From Nonomuraea sp. (GTDB taxonomy: Bacteria > Actinomycetota > Actinomycetes > Streptosporangiales > Streptosporangiaceae), in the NCBI GenBank assembly GCA_013362835.1, contig JABFVJ010000029.1, forward strand, positions 1 through 8,060: a stretch of 8,060 bases of DNA. Reading direction: 5' to 3'. The notes below the pieces were generated by a model that searched no databases, had not been told where the DNA came from, and saw nothing but the letters and a program-made list of their open reading frames with translations. Made by a program: the position numbers and the translations under genes. Below are positions 6,849-8,060 of the stretch, in pieces (position 1 is the stretch's first letter; each line of letters starts with the position of its first letter).

Positions 6849-7871
6849 TCAGGTGGTCAGGGCGTCGAGGGCGCGGTCGACGTCGTCGGCGGTGTTGTAC
6901 ACGTGGAAGCCGGCGCGGACGCGGCCCGCGCGGACGGCGGCGCGGATGCCGGCGGCGGCCAGGCGTTCGCCCGGGGCCTCGACGGAGACGATGGCGCTGT
7001 CGGACGGCTCCAGCCCGAGACCGGCCCTGAAGCGGCCGGCCAGGGCGAGGTTGTGCTCGTGGACGTGCTCGACGCCGATCTCGTTGAGCAGTTCGAGCGC
7101 GGGCGCCGCGCCGACATAGCAGAACCAGGCCGGTGACAGGTCGAACGCGCGGGCGTCGGACGCCAGGCGCAGCGGCGGCCCGTAGTAGGAGCCGCCCGGG
7201 TCGGCCCCGGCGTACCAGTTGGCGGCCAGCGGGCGCATCCGGGCGCGCACGCGGGGCGACAGGTAGCCGAAGGCGGCCCCGCGCGGCGCCATCAGCCACT
7301 TGTACGCCGCGCACGCCAGCACGTCGATCCCGTCGCCCACCGACACCGGCAGCCACCCGCACGCCTGCGACCCGTCGGCGATGACCAGCGCGTCATGGGC
7401 GCGGGCGGCCGCGACGACGTCGGCCAGCGGCGCGACGTGGCCGGTGGCCGACTGCACGAGGCTGAAGGCCACGGCGTCCGTACGGCTCGTGACGGCGTCG
7501 GCCAGGCGGTCGGCGGGGACGGTCTCGACCTCGGCGGCCACCGCCCACGGGAACAGGTTGCTGGTGAACTCGACCTCCGGCACCAGCACCCGCGCGCCCG
7601 GCGGCAGCGCGGTCGCCACCGTGGACATGATCTGCGACACCGTCGAGCCGACGGACACGTCGGCGGGATCGGCGCCGACCATGCGCGCGAAGGCCGCGCG
7701 GGAACGCCCGACGGAGACGTCCCAGGGCGTCCAGTCACCGCTGCCGTGCCGCCACTCCGTCAGGACGGCCTGCAGCTCCTCGAAGGCGGGACGCGGCGGG
7801 AGGCCGTAGGAGGGCGTGTTGAGCCAGCCGGGATCGGCGTCCCAGAGCTTGCCCGCGGTCGCGATGTCCAT
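6849..7871 (-). CDS. Class V aminotransferase-fold PLP-dependent enzyme (substrate unknown)
   Basis: This 340-residue fold-type I PLP enzyme starts with a typical LWDADPGWLNTPSYGLPP segment (9-26). Asp166 with Gln169 in IADGSQ would bind the PLP ring, and Lys191 in AAYKWLMAPRG is the likely Schiff-base lysine. The C-terminal region where SufS carries its persulfide Cys reads VRAGFHVYNTADD (318-330) with no Cys, so it is not a cysteine desulfurase. Relatives include kynureninase, isopenicillin N epimerase and EgtE-like C-S lyases of ergothioneine synthesis; I cannot choose among them, and no egt or penicillin genes are visible. It is shorter than SufS by about 80 residues. The ribosome site is weak: a GGGG 3 bases, or an AGG 9 bases, before the ATG. 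It converges with the helicase and diverges from the gene at 8045. Confidence 0.85.
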   Translation of the reverse strand: MDIATAGKLWDADPGWLNTPSYGLPPRPAFEELQAVLTEWRHGSGDWTPWDVSVGRSRAAFARMVGADPADVSVGSTVSQIMSTVATALPPGARVLVPEVEFTSNLFPWAVAAEVETVPADRLADAVTSRTDAVAFSLVQSATGHVAPLADVVAAARAHDALVIADGSQACGWLPVSVGDGIDVLACAAYKWLMAPRGAAFGYLSPRVRARMRPLAANWYAGADPGGSYYGPPLRLASDARAFDLSPAWFCYVGAAPALELLNEIGVEHVHEHNLALAGRFRAGLGLEPSDSAIVSVEAPGERLAAAGIRAAVRAGRVRAGFHVYNTADDVDRALDALTT

Positions 7872-7884
7872 GCGCCCCAGCCTA

Positions 7885-7902
7885 CGGAACGGCGTGGTTC
7901 CG
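7885..7902. promoter_or_regulatory. 18-base perfect inverted repeat upstream of the aminotransferase
   Basis: CGGAAC (7885-7890) and GTTCCG (7897-7902) are exact inverted copies with a 6-base spacer, lying 14-31 bases before the aminotransferase ATG. The size suits an operator for a dimeric repressor, or a hairpin in the 5' leader of the - strand gene. No regulator gene is visible in the window to support either reading. Confidence 0.4.
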
Positions 7903-7944
7903 GACCGGCGGCCCGCGGTGGGACGGCGCCAGGGCCTTCCGGGC

Positions 7945-7950
7945 TACAGT
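7945..7950 (+). promoter_or_regulatory. Possible -10 box for the gene at 8045
   Basis: TACAGT fits the TAnnnT pattern of actinomycete -10 elements and lies 95 bases before the GTG. No clear TTGACA-like -35 box is present at 16-18 bases upstream; GGGACG at 7920-7925 is only a weak candidate with a 19-base spacer. Confidence 0.3.
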
Positions 7951-7966
7951 GGCCTGCGCGCCTCCA

Positions 7967-8002
7967 GCGACCGCCCCCCGGCCTGGACGCCTGGGGGCTC
8001 GC
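7967..8002 (+). promoter_or_regulatory. Leader hairpin upstream of the gene at 8045
   Basis: GCGA (7967-7970) pairs with TCGC (7999-8002). After a 2-base bulge, GCCCCC (7973-7978) pairs with GGGGGC (7993-7998). After a single C-T mismatch, GGC (7980-7982) pairs with GCC (7989-7991) around a 6-base loop. The 13-pair stem lies between the possible -10 box and the ribosome site. No T-run follows, so it is not a standard terminator. A leader structure, mRNA stabiliser or attenuator are all possible. Confidence 0.45.
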
Positions 8003-8044
8003 GACCACCCGCACCGCGCTCGTCCCCCCGACAAGGAGCCCCCC

Positions 8045-8060
8045 GTGTTCGTCGACATGC
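8045..8060 (+). CDS. Start of an unidentified protein-coding gene (5' end only)
   Basis: GTG at 8045 follows AAGGAG (8033-8038) at a 6-base spacing, an excellent ribosome site. Only five codons, reading Met-Phe-Val-Asp-Met, fit before the window ends, so the product cannot be identified. It is transcribed away from the aminotransferase gene across a 173-base shared region. An ATG two codons before the edge (8057) is a possible later start but is poorly spaced. Confidence 0.6.

Noticed and set aside
5977..7362. A 461-codon - strand open frame spanning the helicase tail, the terminator and the aminotransferase
   Set aside because: It is a frame shadow: Arg/Pro/Gly-rich low-complexity sequence crossing a strong terminator and reading out of frame through the real aminotransferase gene.

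Overview
This is high-GC DNA from an actinomycete. The evidence is very GC-rich third codon positions, GTG starts beside ATG, AGG/GAGG-type ribosome sites, a SUF operon that uses SufU and a DUF59 protein instead of SufA/SufE, and an actinobacterial-style DEAD-box helicase with an Arg/Gly-rich tail. A relative of Streptosporangiaceae or Streptomyces is plausible, but the genus cannot be fixed from this sequence alone.

Positions 1-4517 hold most of a SUF iron-sulfur cluster assembly operon, all on the + strand: the 3' end of sufB, then sufD, a small Rieske ferredoxin, sufC, sufS, sufU and a sufT-like DUF59 gene. Every junction is an overlap, an abutment or a 2-base gap, so the genes are almost certainly cotranscribed and translationally coupled. 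SufS takes sulfur from cysteine, SufU passes it on, the SufBCD ATPase scaffold builds the cluster, and the DUF59 protein probably helps deliver or mature it. The Rieske protein may supply electrons or be a client. The operon ends at a hairpin terminator (4533-4559).

Positions 4518-4820 are a 303-base non-coding region. They contain that terminator, a good match to the ECF/SigR-type promoter (GGAAT-N18-GTT), and a roughly 185-base leader rich in inverted repeats. The last repeat pairs the helicase's Shine-Dalgarno GAAAGG with an upstream CCTTTC. The DEAD-box RNA helicase follows (4821-6752), with tandem repeats in its tail and a strong terminator (6769-6815).

On the - strand, converging with the helicase, lies a class V PLP-dependent aminotransferase-fold gene (6849-7871). 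It resembles SufS in fold but lacks the desulfurase cysteine. A divergent 173-base region (7872-8044) holds an 18-base palindrome, a possible -10 box and a well-formed leader hairpin ahead of the first codons of a further + strand gene (GTG at 8045).

The best candidates for something not routinely annotated are the RBS-occluding hairpin and the stress-type promoter in front of the helicase. Together they suggest control of an RNA-unwinding enzyme at both transcription and RNA-structure level. The proteins themselves belong to known families.
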